Source of the DNA: CAZLWA01 sp964563165
GTDB lineage: Bacteria; CLD3; SB21
Length of the DNA stretch: 64,000 nucleotides
Reading direction: 5' to 3'
NCBI GenBank assembly: GCA_964563165.1
Contig: CAZLWA010000008.1
Span: forward strand, 1 to 64,000
Each line of letters starts with the position of its first letter. Position 1 is the stretch's first letter. Of this stretch, positions 27,193 through 36,125 are shown piece by piece. A program made the translations under genes and the position numbers. The notes beneath the pieces were generated by a model, which did no database searches, was not told the DNA's origin, and was given only the letters and a program-made list of their open reading frames with translations.

Positions 27193-28194
27193 TCACTTTT
27201 TAATCTCGATTCCTACCGTGAGATGGGCGCCGGTCAACGTCTGCTCGAGATTGATCACCCGGTTGCTCAAGTAATTTACTTTGAAGAACCAGTCGATGTT
27301 TTGTGTTTGATGATACGTAAATTTGAAAGTCATAAAGCTTACGTTCTTAATATCCGTGAACAGCGAGTCGGCCTCATCCACGGATGCCCGGTTGCTTACG
27401 TAATCCAGATAGAGAAAAGCCGACCATTGCGACGTAAAATTCTTACCCAGCAGCGCCGTGAAATGGTTCTCAACGGAATTCCTTGTGCGATTGTCGAGGT
27501 GCCGGGATAACAGCTGATAAGAAAAATTAACTATGAAATTATGGCTGAATTCGAAACCGCACTGGGGACCCGCCCGCCACCCGTGCCCGCCATAAACGTC
27601 TCCGCCATAGTTCTTGAACCCGAATTGTTCCGCATATCCCCCCGCAGAAAAGACTCCGTACATCGAGAACTGGTATGTAGTTTTGCCGGACAGGCTCTCT
27701 GAATGGAAGCTATTGCGGCTCGCCCCGCTTACATGACGCAGGAAATAATTCGATTGAAACTCCAGCGCCCATTGAGGACAAAATCGCCATGTGAAATCGG
27801 GGTTCACAGTCGCAAAATTGTAAAATAACTTATCCGACTTGCCGTAATAATTTTGCCGGCGCACGGAAAGACCCAAACCGGTTTCCCAGGATTTTCCGAA
27901 ATGCTTGAATTGTCCTTCGCCGACCGCATTAAAAATAAAGACCGGCTGCCGGAAACCGTAATACTCCGGCCGAAATCGAAGTTGAAACAACCATTGATTG
28001 TTTTTTTGAAACAAATCCCATTTTACTAACCCGCTAAAAATGGCTATTACGTTATCCCGATTTAGGCTGGATAAATGATTCGCACTGAAGTAACCGATTT
28101 CGCCGCCGATTTTCTTCTGTAATTCGCCTCCAAAAGAAAAAGAGGTGTCCGCGACGCACATCAGAATTAACAAGCTGAACGACCTGGGACGCAT
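27193..28194 (-). CDS. Putative outer-membrane beta-barrel protein
   Basis: A 333-residue protein with a signal peptide (cleavage near CVADTSFS). The rest alternates aromatic and polar residues with many short Gly/Asn turns, for example WLFQLRFRPEYYGFR and FNFSYQLLSRHLDN-like segments, and ends on a hydrophobic strand (HLTVGIEIKK). This pattern suggests a monomeric outer-membrane barrel. No specific family was recognised. It is last in a four-gene run led by a sensor kinase and a sigma54 activator, 22 bases after the coiled-coil gene. Confidence 0.65.
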   Translation of the reverse strand: MRPRSFSLLILMCVADTSFSFGGELQKKIGGEIGYFSANHLSSLNRDNVIAIFSGLVKWDLFQKNNQWLFQLRFRPEYYGFRQPVFIFNAVGEGQFKHFGKSWETGLGLSVRRQNYYGKSDKLFYNFATVNPDFTWRFCPQWALEFQSNYFLRHVSGASRNSFHSESLSGKTTYQFSMYGVFSAGGYAEQFGFKNYGGDVYGGHGWRAGPQCGFEFSHNFIVNFSYQLLSRHLDNRTRNSVENHFTALLGKNFTSQWSAFLYLDYVSNRASVDEADSLFTDIKNVSFMTFKFTYHQTQNIDWFFKVNYLSNRVINLEQTLTGAHLTVGIEIKK

Positions 28195-28216
28195 GAAGTC
28201 TTTTTTGGAAGTTAGT

Positions 28217-29170
28217 TCATTTCAATTTTTGCTGGACGAACATTTTATACTGAGCCAATTCTCTTTCGGTATGGGCAAGCAAATCGACATAATCCTGGAT
28301 ACTGAAAGTGACCGTCGAGTTGAAGGAGGGTGCTTGAAATTTAGAGAGCATCCGGTCGTGGTCATTTAATTGCCTGAGCAGGCCGGCAACCGAGAAGGCG
28401 CGATCCGACACGGCCTGAAACGGATTGTTTCCCGATCCGACAAAGGCGCCGGTGCCGGAACTGCGGGAGGTAAAAAGATTCCCGAAACTATTTTGCTCTC
28501 TCACCTCCTCCAAAAACTCATTCGCTCGGAGCCGTAACGACAAGATCGCCGAAAATTCCTTAGATGATTTTCTGATCTCCTCCATTCGAAAATCAATTTC
28601 CTTCAGCGCGCGTTCCAGATAATCCTTATAGATCACGAATTCGACAGAATCTGCCGTGCTTTCCAAATCGATTTGTCTGATTTTAAAAGGATCGAATGAC
28701 AATGACTTGATCACCGGTGAAACAAACAGCCTTTTTTCCGAAAGTACCTGTATTCGGTTTTCCAGTGCGGCTTTATCCGGTTCATTTAAGACCCTGCGTC
28801 GGGTCTCTGTGAGCGAGTCTATCGCTGCAGAATACTGCAGAAGCAGCCGGGCCCTTCTGCGGTCCAGTTGCTGTTCCATTTGCGCCACGATTTTTTGCTG
28901 ATGTTTGATCGCTCCGGAAACAGGTACCGATGCGGCCATCAACTGAGCCAGCCTATTCCTGTCCACCGGAGTACGGCGTTTCTCGGAATCAATGACCCTG
29001 GCATTGCTTTCCATCAACGCGTTCATCGAGTCCAATTTGGCGGTCTCAATTTTATATGCGGTTTCCAGAATGGTATATTGGGATTCTACCTCGCTCAAAT
29101 CCTGGGCATGCAGGGAGGAGATCCAAAACAAGGCCAGGCTCAGTACATAAAAGGATGTAGTTTGTATCAT
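28217..29170 (-). CDS. Periplasmic coiled-coil hypothetical protein
   Basis: A 317-residue protein with a signal peptide (residues about 1-22, ending SSLHAQ). Most of it is predicted helix with heptad-like charge, for example about 25-130 (VESQYTILETAYKIETAKL and following) and the C-terminal HTERELAQYKMFVQQKLK. A Gly/Ser-rich spacer (SRSSGTGAFVGSGNN) interrupts the helices near residue 245. The function is unknown. It lies 18 bases after the sigma54 activator gene and 22 before the barrel gene, so it may be a signal sensor partner or a target of that system. Confidence 0.65.
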   Translation of the reverse strand: MIQTTSFYVLSLALFWISSLHAQDLSEVESQYTILETAYKIETAKLDSMNALMESNARVIDSEKRRTPVDRNRLAQLMAASVPVSGAIKHQQKIVAQMEQQLDRRRARLLLQYSAAIDSLTETRRRVLNEPDKAALENRIQVLSEKRLFVSPVIKSLSFDPFKIRQIDLESTADSVEFVIYKDYLERALKEIDFRMEEIRKSSKEFSAILSLRLRANEFLEEVREQNSFGNLFTSRSSGTGAFVGSGNNPFQAVSDRAFSVAGLLRQLNDHDRMLSKFQAPSFNSTVTFSIQDYVDLLAHTERELAQYKMFVQQKLK

Positions 29171-29188
29171 AACGCTCAGGTTTTGTGG

Positions 29189-30574
29189 TTAGGACTTTTC
29201 TGCTAAGAGCCCTAATCTTTCCATTTTATAATATAAAGTACTTGTCCGAATACCGAGTATTTTTGCCGCTTGATTCTTTATGCCTCCGGTTTTTTTCAAC
29301 GCGTCTTCGATCAGTTTTCTTTCAAATGCAACTACGGACGCTTCTAAAGGCAGCTGTTCCGACGGATCTAAAACATTTTTACGGGGTTCGACCAGATGCT
29401 GAGCCATGAGCCGGAGGTCGATGTGAGGACCGGGCGTGATAACGCATAATCGTTCAAATAGATTTTCCAATTCACGGATATTTCCGGGCCAGGAATAATG
29501 CCGGAGTATTTCCAAACCTTCGGGGCTGAGAGATTTCGGTTCTTCCTTTCTTCGCTCGCCAAATTTTTTCAGAAAATGCTCCACCAGCAGCGGTATATCC
29601 TCTTTTCGTTCGCGCAGCGGCGGCAGGCGTATGGGAATCACGCGCAACCGGTAATACAGATCTTCGCGAAATTTCTCTTCCGCGATCCATTTGGATAAAT
29701 TACGATGCGTGGCCGAAATGATGCGCACGTCTGATGAAATTGTCTCTTCACCTCCCACCCGTTCAAATGTTTTGTCCTGGATCACATGTAAAAGCCGCAC
29801 CTGCATCGCCGGTGAAATGTCGCCAATCTCGTCAAGGAACAATGTGCCGCCGTCGGCCAGTTCAAATCGCCCTTTTTTTCTGCGAATCGCTCCGGTGAAA
29901 GCGCCTTTTTCGTGCCCAAACAGTTCGCTTTCCAGCAAATTGTCATTCAAGGCTCCGCAATTGACCTTGATGAACGAAGCCCCGTGGCGTGCACTTTGGC
30001 GATGGATCGCACGTGCAACTAATTCTTTACCGGTGCCGCTTTCGCCTTCTATGAGAACCGTCGTGTCCTCTTTTGCGATCCGTTCGATAATTTCGAAAAT
30101 TTGGTACATGGCCGGCGAGTGCCCTAAGATCTCTTCGTAATGGCTGAACAATTCGTCATGCAGTATCTTGTTTTCCTCCTTCAGATCTGCCAAATCCGAA
30201 GACTGCTGGATTTTTTCTATTATTTTTTTTACACGGATCCGCAATTCATCTGCAGAAAAAGGTTTTGTCAGGAAATCTGCGGCTCCCAATTGCATAGCCT
30301 CGACGGCCGTTTCAACCGTTCCGAAAGCAGACACCATGATGACTTCTGTTGAAGCCTGCAGCGCCTTGGTCCTCTTCAGTATTTCGATGCCGTTGACCGG
30401 CTCCATTTTTAAATCCGCCAGCACCAACGAAACGGGCCTTTTCTCAAAAAAAGTTAATGCGTCGTTTCCGTTATCAAATTCATGAATCGTGAAACCTTCC
30501 CGTCGAAGGCTTTCAGCCATACCCAAACGCATCGAGGAATTGTCCTCCACTATCATGATTTCAAAATGCTTCAT
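29189..30574 (-). CDS. Sigma54-dependent response regulator
   Basis: A 461-residue NtrC-family activator. It has a receiver (residues about 5-120, phospho-Asp in LVLADLKMEP), an AAA+ domain (about 145-380) with Walker A GESGTGKELVARAIH, the sigma54-contacting GAFTGA loop, Walker B TLFLDEIGD and the arginine-finger region FREDLYYRLRV. The C-terminal Fis-type helix-turn-helix is KNQAAKILGIRTSTLYYKM. It activates transcription from -24/-12 promoters when phosphorylated. It overlaps the upstream kinase gene by four bases (ATGA), so they are a cognate pair. No sigma54 promoter was found in this window. Confidence 0.95.
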   Translation of the reverse strand: MKHFEIMIVEDNSSMRLGMAESLRREGFTIHEFDNGNDALTFFEKRPVSLVLADLKMEPVNGIEILKRTKALQASTEVIMVSAFGTVETAVEAMQLGAADFLTKPFSADELRIRVKKIIEKIQQSSDLADLKEENKILHDELFSHYEEILGHSPAMYQIFEIIERIAKEDTTVLIEGESGTGKELVARAIHRQSARHGASFIKVNCGALNDNLLESELFGHEKGAFTGAIRRKKGRFELADGGTLFLDEIGDISPAMQVRLLHVIQDKTFERVGGEETISSDVRIISATHRNLSKWIAEEKFREDLYYRLRVIPIRLPPLRERKEDIPLLVEHFLKKFGERRKEEPKSLSPEGLEILRHYSWPGNIRELENLFERLCVITPGPHIDLRLMAQHLVEPRKNVLDPSEQLPLEASVVAFERKLIEDALKKTGGIKNQAAKILGIRTSTLYYKMERLGLLAEKS

Positions 30575-31989
30575 ACGTTTCTCTCGGCAGTTTCTTTTTT
30601 TCCCGCTAAGCTGATTCTAAAAGTACAACCTTTAGTCAAATTATTCCCGACGGACAAATGCGCGTCATTCTCCTCACAAAGTTTTTTGCACACCGCGAGC
30701 CCTAAACCGAATCCATTTTGATTCGTTGTAAAAAAAGGCTCAAATACCGCATTCAGATTTCCGTCCGGAATTCCGGGGCCGCTGTCAGCGATTTCGATAT
30801 TGGCTGCGCCGGCCGATCGCGTAACGCGAACCGTAATGGTTCCGCCTTCCGGCATAAAATGGACGCTGTTGCTCACCAAATTAAGAAATATCTGCTTCAA
30901 ATGGTTGCGGTCAAAAAAAATCCTTCCGGCCGGCAAATCATGATCAAAACAAATATTTTTCTGATCAAATACGGTGCGAAATTGGTCGTGAATTTCCGTC
31001 AAAAAATCTCCGAGATCCACCCATTCCGGAGCGGTCTTCGAAGGTTTGCCATAATCCAGGTACGCCGTGATAAGCAGCTTGAGCCTGCCGATTTCATCAA
31101 GGATTCTCTGCACGTAGTCGACGCTTTTCCCTTCCCGTGCGAGGTCTTCTTTGATCAATCCCGTCAGGAGTTCCATACCCCCCAGCGGATTACGAATCTC
31201 ATGAGCAACTTGAGCCAGCATGGCTTCTTTTTCCTTTTGCTGATTGGCCAATCCCAACCGCATTTTGTCCATCGCCTGGGCCAATATGAACAGATCGCCT
31301 GTGATGTGCTGCGGGATCGGCGTTTTCCATTCGCCTTTGCCAAGCCGATCGCTGAAGACCACCAGGCTGTCGATCGGTTTCGTAATGGCCAGCGCCAGCC
31401 ACCATCCGCCGATACCTGTAAGCCCGATCCCTAAAATACCAATACTCCAAAATGCCAAAGAGATTTCTTCAATGACGACTAACCGGTCCGCTCCTTCTCT
31501 GATCCCAACCCAGTAATTTTCATCCAAGCGATAAAATCCCCACATATACCAAAGCCCGTCGGCCGCTTTGAACGGCAGCGAGGCCGCCGATTCCTTGATT
31601 TTCAGGTCATGAATCTCTTTTCTGTTAATCTGCAAAAGGGGCTCCGCATTTGCGTCGGAAGAAAGCGTGTCGCTAATTACAATCTGAAAAGAGTTGTTAA
31701 AAATAAAAGCGTTTTCCAGATGAAGTTGTTGTCTCTGTCCTAGAAAATACCGCCGATAAAAATTCTCCGCTGCTCCGTTCATTTCCCGGGTATCCAGGAA
31801 CCGAACATATTTAGCATCCATATTCTCTGCGATTACACGCGTCATGAGATTAACTTGATCCGACAGCTGTTCCAAATAGATCTCACGAATCTTGTAATAA
31901 CTCATCCGAGCCATCAGAGATACCAGCAGCAGCGTGATGATACCAAACAGGAGAATGATTCTAAATCGAAACGAAATGCGAGCTTTCAT
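30571..31989 (-). CDS. Membrane sensor histidine kinase
   Basis: A 472-residue kinase with a membrane segment at about residues 10-28, a periplasmic sensor (about 30-165), a second segment (about 170-200), HAMP (about 200-255), HisKA (phospho-His in QVAHEIRNPLGGMELL) and HATPase (NLVSNSVHFMPEGG, DSGPGIPDGNL, GFGLGLAVCKKL). It is the cognate kinase of the sigma54 regulator that overlaps its 3-prime end. The periplasmic domain matches no family I can name. Confidence 0.92.
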   Translation of the reverse strand: MKARISFRFRIILLFGIITLLLVSLMARMSYYKIREIYLEQLSDQVNLMTRVIAENMDAKYVRFLDTREMNGAAENFYRRYFLGQRQQLHLENAFIFNNSFQIVISDTLSSDANAEPLLQINRKEIHDLKIKESAASLPFKAADGLWYMWGFYRLDENYWVGIREGADRLVVIEEISLAFWSIGILGIGLTGIGGWWLALAITKPIDSLVVFSDRLGKGEWKTPIPQHITGDLFILAQAMDKMRLGLANQQKEKEAMLAQVAHEIRNPLGGMELLTGLIKEDLAREGKSVDYVQRILDEIGRLKLLITAYLDYGKPSKTAPEWVDLGDFLTEIHDQFRTVFDQKNICFDHDLPAGRIFFDRNHLKQIFLNLVSNSVHFMPEGGTITVRVTRSAGAANIEIADSGPGIPDGNLNAVFEPFFTTNQNGFGLGLAVCKKLCEENDAHLSVGNNLTKGCTFRISLAGKKETAERNV

Positions 31990-32083
31990 GAGCGTCTCTG
32001 ACTGATTTTCTTTAATCTACGCATCCATACGAATAAACTCCATGAATTTTTCGAATGACAACCTTCTGATCATTGACATCAAT

Positions 32084-32515
32084 TTATTCAACTTTAGTAA
32101 TTACAAATGTTCCGACAATTTGCACGTCAATGGCGGTATTTGAACCCGTGACACGATTGCCTCCATACCTGTCATGGGCTATCGTCCCGGTGATATAAAG
32201 AAAGGGCCCTGGCGTTTCATACAAATAAATGTTGACCTGTCCGTGCGCCGGGATTATGCCAGAGATGGCTCCCGTGCCGGCTTCGATCTGAGTCTTGGAT
32301 CCAATTTGCTGAATGTCTTTCTGGCCTGAAATGATCGTATCCGTGATTACAAGCGTGAGCGAACCGGAAGCGACCTGCACACCGGCGGTATCCAACCCGA
32401 CGTACTTGTAACTGCTCGTAGTCAAGGACGTCATCGGCTGTGCTCTGGAACCTGGGCTGGATTCACAAGCGATGATCCCGATCAGCAAAAACGCAAACAG
32501 AAGCATCGATCGCAT
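32084..32515 (-). CDS. Hypothetical lipoprotein
   Basis: The chosen start is ATG at 32515, giving MRSMLLFAFLLIGIIAC, a lipoprotein signal with the lipobox Cys at residue 17; an open frame extends 17 codons upstream, but its N-terminus is charged and unlike a signal. The mature part (about 125 residues) is Ser/Thr/Gly-rich and beta-like, for example SGSLTLVITDTIISGQ and GPFLYITGTIAHD. No family was recognised. It is last in the envelope cluster beginning at 35876. Confidence 0.6.
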   Translation of the reverse strand: MRSMLLFAFLLIGIIACESSPGSRAQPMTSLTTSSYKYVGLDTAGVQVASGSLTLVITDTIISGQKDIQQIGSKTQIEAGTGAISGIIPAHGQVNIYLYETPGPFLYITGTIAHDRYGGNRVTGSNTAIDVQIVGTFVITKVE

Positions 32516-32586
32516 ATGAATTTCTTTCTCGGATGACTTCACGTCTAAAATATAGCTGAATTTCAATAAGAAGGCAAAAGTCCCCT

Positions 32587-33006
32587 CTACTGAGTTTCTG
32601 ATATCAATATCCTTACAGTGTAGTGCTGAATATCGTCAGGATAATTCAGTTCGACAATTTCAAATACGTACGTATTCCACCGAACGGAACGGGACGCAAG
32701 ATTACCAAAAATGGCAGGCTTGACGGTCCCGGTGCTCTGATCTGACAGATTCCTAACATTTAATGAGGTGACGGCGTCCCCCTCCCAGACACATACGACA
32801 TTGGGAGGACAGCGTGATTCAGACAAACTATCGAATGAAATTTCTAGATTATAGCCCTCGTGATGCACCGTTTGCCCATAATCAATATCGAGTTGATTTC
32901 CCGAGACTTTTTCCGTAACGATCGGCGGCAGCTTAGTGGGTTTCCACGAGTCTTCCCTCGCACAGCCGGCGAAAGCTAAGATCCAAATACACAGGAACAG
33001 TTTCAT
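32587..33006 (-). CDS. Hypothetical lipoprotein
   Basis: A 139-residue protein with the lipoprotein signal MKLFLCIWILAFAGC. The mature part has a compact beta-like domain with two Cys (SESRCPPNVVCVWEGDA), a motif seen in small secreted calcium- or inhibitor-like domains of FCB bacteria, and a terminal IQHYTVRILISETQ. The function is unknown. It is 50 bases downstream of the 32-residue membrane peptide gene on the same strand. Confidence 0.65.
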   Translation of the reverse strand: MKLFLCIWILAFAGCAREDSWKPTKLPPIVTEKVSGNQLDIDYGQTVHHEGYNLEISFDSLSESRCPPNVVCVWEGDAVTSLNVRNLSDQSTGTVKPAIFGNLASRSVRWNTYVFEIVELNYPDDIQHYTVRILISETQ

Positions 33007-33056
33007 ATAGACGTCTTTTCACACGTTGAATTCACCCGGCGGCCTCTTTTGCTCAC

Positions 33057-33155
33057 TTAATTCTTGAGCAAGAAAATTAAAATGAGAGCGATGGCCGTCA
33101 AAACCGCAACACTCAAATATTCTTTTGTCAAATTGATCTCTTTGTCACGATTCAT
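33057..33155 (-). CDS. 32-residue single-pass membrane peptide
   Basis: This open frame, too short for usual gene calling, encodes a charged N-terminus (MNRDKEINLTKEY) and one hydrophobic segment of about 17 residues ending in LLKN and TAA. The ATG at 33155 overlaps the last bases of the upstream barrel-like gene (stop at 33145-33147), and AGGAG lies ten bases before it. Position, ribosome-binding site and the clean membrane segment support a real small protein. The function is unknown. Confidence 0.6.
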   Translation of the reverse strand: MNRDKEINLTKEYLSVAVLTAIALILIFLLKN

Positions 33156-34935
33156 GATTCAGGTCTCCTAAAAATTGGTTCTGAAGCTGAGCCACCACTG
33201 AGAAATACGCAAGGGGGTGGTCGAATTGAGGATTCACAATGAGATTGATATTAAAATTCTGCGTGGGCATCACACCGATGCCGGCCATGACCGCTGTGGA
33301 ATTATCCGTTCTTTTTTGGTCCGGCTGCCGGTACCGCTCGCCGAAATTGGTTTGCACGATCGTATTTCCGTTATCAACTTGTTCTCTTCGCGTATAATAC
33401 GCCGTGGTCTCTTCTTTGATTTTCCAATTACCGAGGATGCGGTTAATGCCAAACACCATGTTCCAATGCTCACTAAATTGGTGGTGGACTAATACAGGAA
33501 TTTGTATTTTCCAGTTCCAGGATCGATACTTCCATACCAATCGTTTGTCTTCCGTCAGTCTAGAGTGACTAGCATTGGAGTCCGTAGGGTTCGTATAGCT
33601 GTAATCTGAGATCCGATTAGCCGTCACCGGTTCGCTGCTCAGGATGCGTGATTGGTCGTAAGAAAAATTAATTCCTGCCAGAACGTCGCTTTTATCGGTA
33701 AGTTGGTACTTAATATTTACCGCTGCCTGATGGTTGTGCTTTTTCGTGCTGCCGGTACCGTTTCGGACATCCCTGACTGACGAATTGCCGTAATAATGCG
33801 ATGTTCCGGGATTCCACGTGTACTGCGAACTGTATACAGCCGTATCTGTTATCAATGACGCATTCACGAGATCAATATCTGAAAGCGTGTAACGATAATA
33901 GAATCGCAGGTCCTTTTGATCGCTCAATTTTTCCGTAAAATCGACGGAGCCGTACCAGGTACGCCCGTCATGATCCCAATTTTGACCGGTTCGATTTTGG
34001 CTAAAATTGTAGCTCCAGTTATTCGGATCGTTATTGTAATCGTAATTTGAAGAGTCTACGATTGAATAGCTGTACTTCACTTTTCCGGTCAAATATCCGA
34101 CTTTCACTCCCCAAGCTGTTTCCGGAGATAGATGATAACGGAGTCCACCACTCCAATCCAGATGATGATATTCCTGATTGCGCCGCTCTTCATGAAAAGA
34201 ATTCCAATTGTAGCTTTGGGTGTAGGGATCCTGACTGGAATTGAGATAAGAGCCGTCGCGCGATTGAACAGCTCCATTCAGAGAAATTCCCAGATCCCAT
34301 TGCCCTGAAAGTTTGTATCCCGCAAATACTGAAAATAAATGCGACGTAGTCAGCATTTCATCGGTTCCTGAAAAGCGGTCGACGACCGGCATATAGGAAT
34401 CGGCGATCCGCGTGCCAAAAGCATCGTAACCGAATTGAGCGTAATAGATCCAATCCGGAACCGTGTAGAATTTTTCAGCTTTGTGGATGATCTGATACGT
34501 TCCTCCTAAGAATAAATTGTTCCTCTTCTCGCGAAAGGGATACGTCAGAATTCCGACAGAAAAAAATGGTTCTGCTTCCTGCCGGGTGAGACTTGGCCAC
34601 CGCGGATCCTGTGGTGGTGCGATAAGATAATCATTATAAAGCCGTGGGTATTGCGTAATCGGTTCTTCGGTTCGATCACTTCGAAAATCCCAATAAATCA
34701 GCCTGCCGTCGGTTAGTTTGGGCAAATGTGCCGGATTCAAATACAGTTCTAGAAAAGGATCATCGATCAACCCGACGGAGACGTCTTTGAAATTCCTGAG
34801 CCCGAAAGTATTCATATAATAACTGTTGAAAAATAACGAGGATTCTTCAAAACTTTTTTCCGTCACACGCTCCCCAAAGTATTGGGTAAAAACTGCGGCA
34901 GGAAACAACATGTAAATGATCAAGTACTTTTTCAT
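33145..34935 (-). CDS. Large exported beta-rich protein, probable outer membrane
   Basis: A 596-residue protein. The start at 34935 gives MKKYLIIYMLFPAAVF, a good signal peptide, and AAGGTGG lies upstream; an ATG seven codons earlier is less likely. The mature part is rich in Tyr, Trp, Asn and Ser with alternating strands, for example YHLDWSGGLRYHL, AVNIKYQLTDKSDVLAGINF and IQIPVLVHHQF. It ends FSVVAQLQNQFLG before a short tail. This fits a large outer-membrane barrel, but no family was recognised. It follows a lipoprotein gene by 29 bases. Confidence 0.65.
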   Translation of the reverse strand: MKKYLIIYMLFPAAVFTQYFGERVTEKSFEESSLFFNSYYMNTFGLRNFKDVSVGLIDDPFLELYLNPAHLPKLTDGRLIYWDFRSDRTEEPITQYPRLYNDYLIAPPQDPRWPSLTRQEAEPFFSVGILTYPFREKRNNLFLGGTYQIIHKAEKFYTVPDWIYYAQFGYDAFGTRIADSYMPVVDRFSGTDEMLTTSHLFSVFAGYKLSGQWDLGISLNGAVQSRDGSYLNSSQDPYTQSYNWNSFHEERRNQEYHHLDWSGGLRYHLSPETAWGVKVGYLTGKVKYSYSIVDSSNYDYNNDPNNWSYNFSQNRTGQNWDHDGRTWYGSVDFTEKLSDQKDLRFYYRYTLSDIDLVNASLITDTAVYSSQYTWNPGTSHYYGNSSVRDVRNGTGSTKKHNHQAAVNIKYQLTDKSDVLAGINFSYDQSRILSSEPVTANRISDYSYTNPTDSNASHSRLTEDKRLVWKYRSWNWKIQIPVLVHHQFSEHWNMVFGINRILGNWKIKEETTAYYTRREQVDNGNTIVQTNFGERYRQPDQKRTDNSTAVMAGIGVMPTQNFNINLIVNPQFDHPLAYFSVVAQLQNQFLGDLNHES

Positions 34936-34964
34936 CGCAGCCACCTTGACAGCCATATGTTGTT

Positions 34965-35876
34965 TCAGCGTCGTCGTTTATGAGCAGCTTGCTTAAGTGT
35001 ATATATGACTACCAGCGAATCGCAATCGGTAGAATAAGAATAATCCTGGCCGTCAACGATATAATGCACCCGATCTTCATCATAAACGGTTCGGGCATTA
35101 TAACTGAAGTCCTGATATCCCACCATGAATGAATCCGGAACCACAATCGAATCGCCGGATGAGCCGGTGTTGAACTTGATCCAGTATGAAAACGAGTCCG
35201 GCGTTGCGTCCTGGATCATTTGGGATTCTGAATACCCGTCATGCGGCGCACAATCGTTTTCTCGCAGGCGCACATTGTGCGAAATGTCTGAATACGTGAA
35301 ATCGACCATAGTATCGCCTGTAAATGTCTGTCGATAGGACCCTTCCCAGTATCCGTTGAAAACCAACTCCCCGGTCTTCGTCGAATCGGCAAAATCCTTA
35401 AGACCGGTAACTGAGAACGAAGATGAATCGGAGAATGTAAATTCCACATTCCAATCCGATGGCGGCCAGGAGCCGTCAGTGTATGACTTGCACAGAAACG
35501 CGTCCGTTGCAGCGGTCGGCAGACCTTGATTGTCATGCGGCACATACTGATACTTGAATACTCCGTGCTGAGATGGATAGTCATACCTCGTGATCCAGAA
35601 CCCCTCCTCCGAATCGTAATAGGTCGTATCAAAATAGTCAGAGCTGATGACACCGCCTATGCCGTATCCCCACGGCCAAAAATACCAGCGTGCCGGCGCC
35701 GCGGCAAAACCGGATGCGCCCGCATATTGTCCCAGGCCGTTCATGAGCATGGCCCGGCCCTGAGTATTGATGATCTTGTCCAGCATCTCTTTTGATACCG
35801 ACGAGTTTCTGCCTGAGCTCTCGCAACCGATCATGACTGACAAAAGACACAATAATACCTTCATTTGGGTTTTCAT
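34965..35876 (-). CDS. Hypothetical lipoprotein
   Basis: A 303-residue protein with the lipoprotein signal ending in SVMIGC. The mature part is rich in Tyr, Ser and Asp, contains a Gly/Ala/Trp stretch (GFAAAPARWYFWPWGYG) and then regular beta-like strands, with a Lys/Arg C-terminus (AAHKRRR). No family was recognised. It is first in the envelope cluster (35876 to 32084, all minus strand). GAGGAGC lies before the ATG. Confidence 0.65.
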   Translation of the reverse strand: MKTQMKVLLCLLSVMIGCESSGRNSSVSKEMLDKIINTQGRAMLMNGLGQYAGASGFAAAPARWYFWPWGYGIGGVISSDYFDTTYYDSEEGFWITRYDYPSQHGVFKYQYVPHDNQGLPTAATDAFLCKSYTDGSWPPSDWNVEFTFSDSSSFSVTGLKDFADSTKTGELVFNGYWEGSYRQTFTGDTMVDFTYSDISHNVRLRENDCAPHDGYSESQMIQDATPDSFSYWIKFNTGSSGDSIVVPDSFMVGYQDFSYNARTVYDEDRVHYIVDGQDYSYSTDCDSLVVIYTLKQAAHKRRR

Positions 35877-36041
35877 TTCCTGGGCTCCTCTAATTTCCTT
35901 GTTGATGTGATTGTTAATTGAATAGAACTTGCAGGATAATGGTCAAGTATCATGCCATGAAAAGTCTAAAATTTATTTCAGCTAAACTACTGTTTTAACT
36001 AGCCGCTGCATTTTGCCGTAAAATCAAGACAGTGAATGGGT

Positions 36042-36079
36042 TATCGAAAATTAGATAGTGTATCGGAAATTAGATAATG
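36042..36079. repeat. Two tandem 19-bp units
   Basis: TATCGAAAATTAGATAGTG is followed directly by TATCGGAAATTAGATAATG, differing at two positions. The pair lies in the 249-base gap between the purC-VOC stop and the lipoprotein cluster, about 165 bases upstream of the first lipoprotein start. No gene is seen in that gap. Confidence 0.5.
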
Positions 36080-36125
36080 AAGGAATAGAAAGGAGGATGA
36101 GTCACGAATGCGGGGCTGCTGAAAT

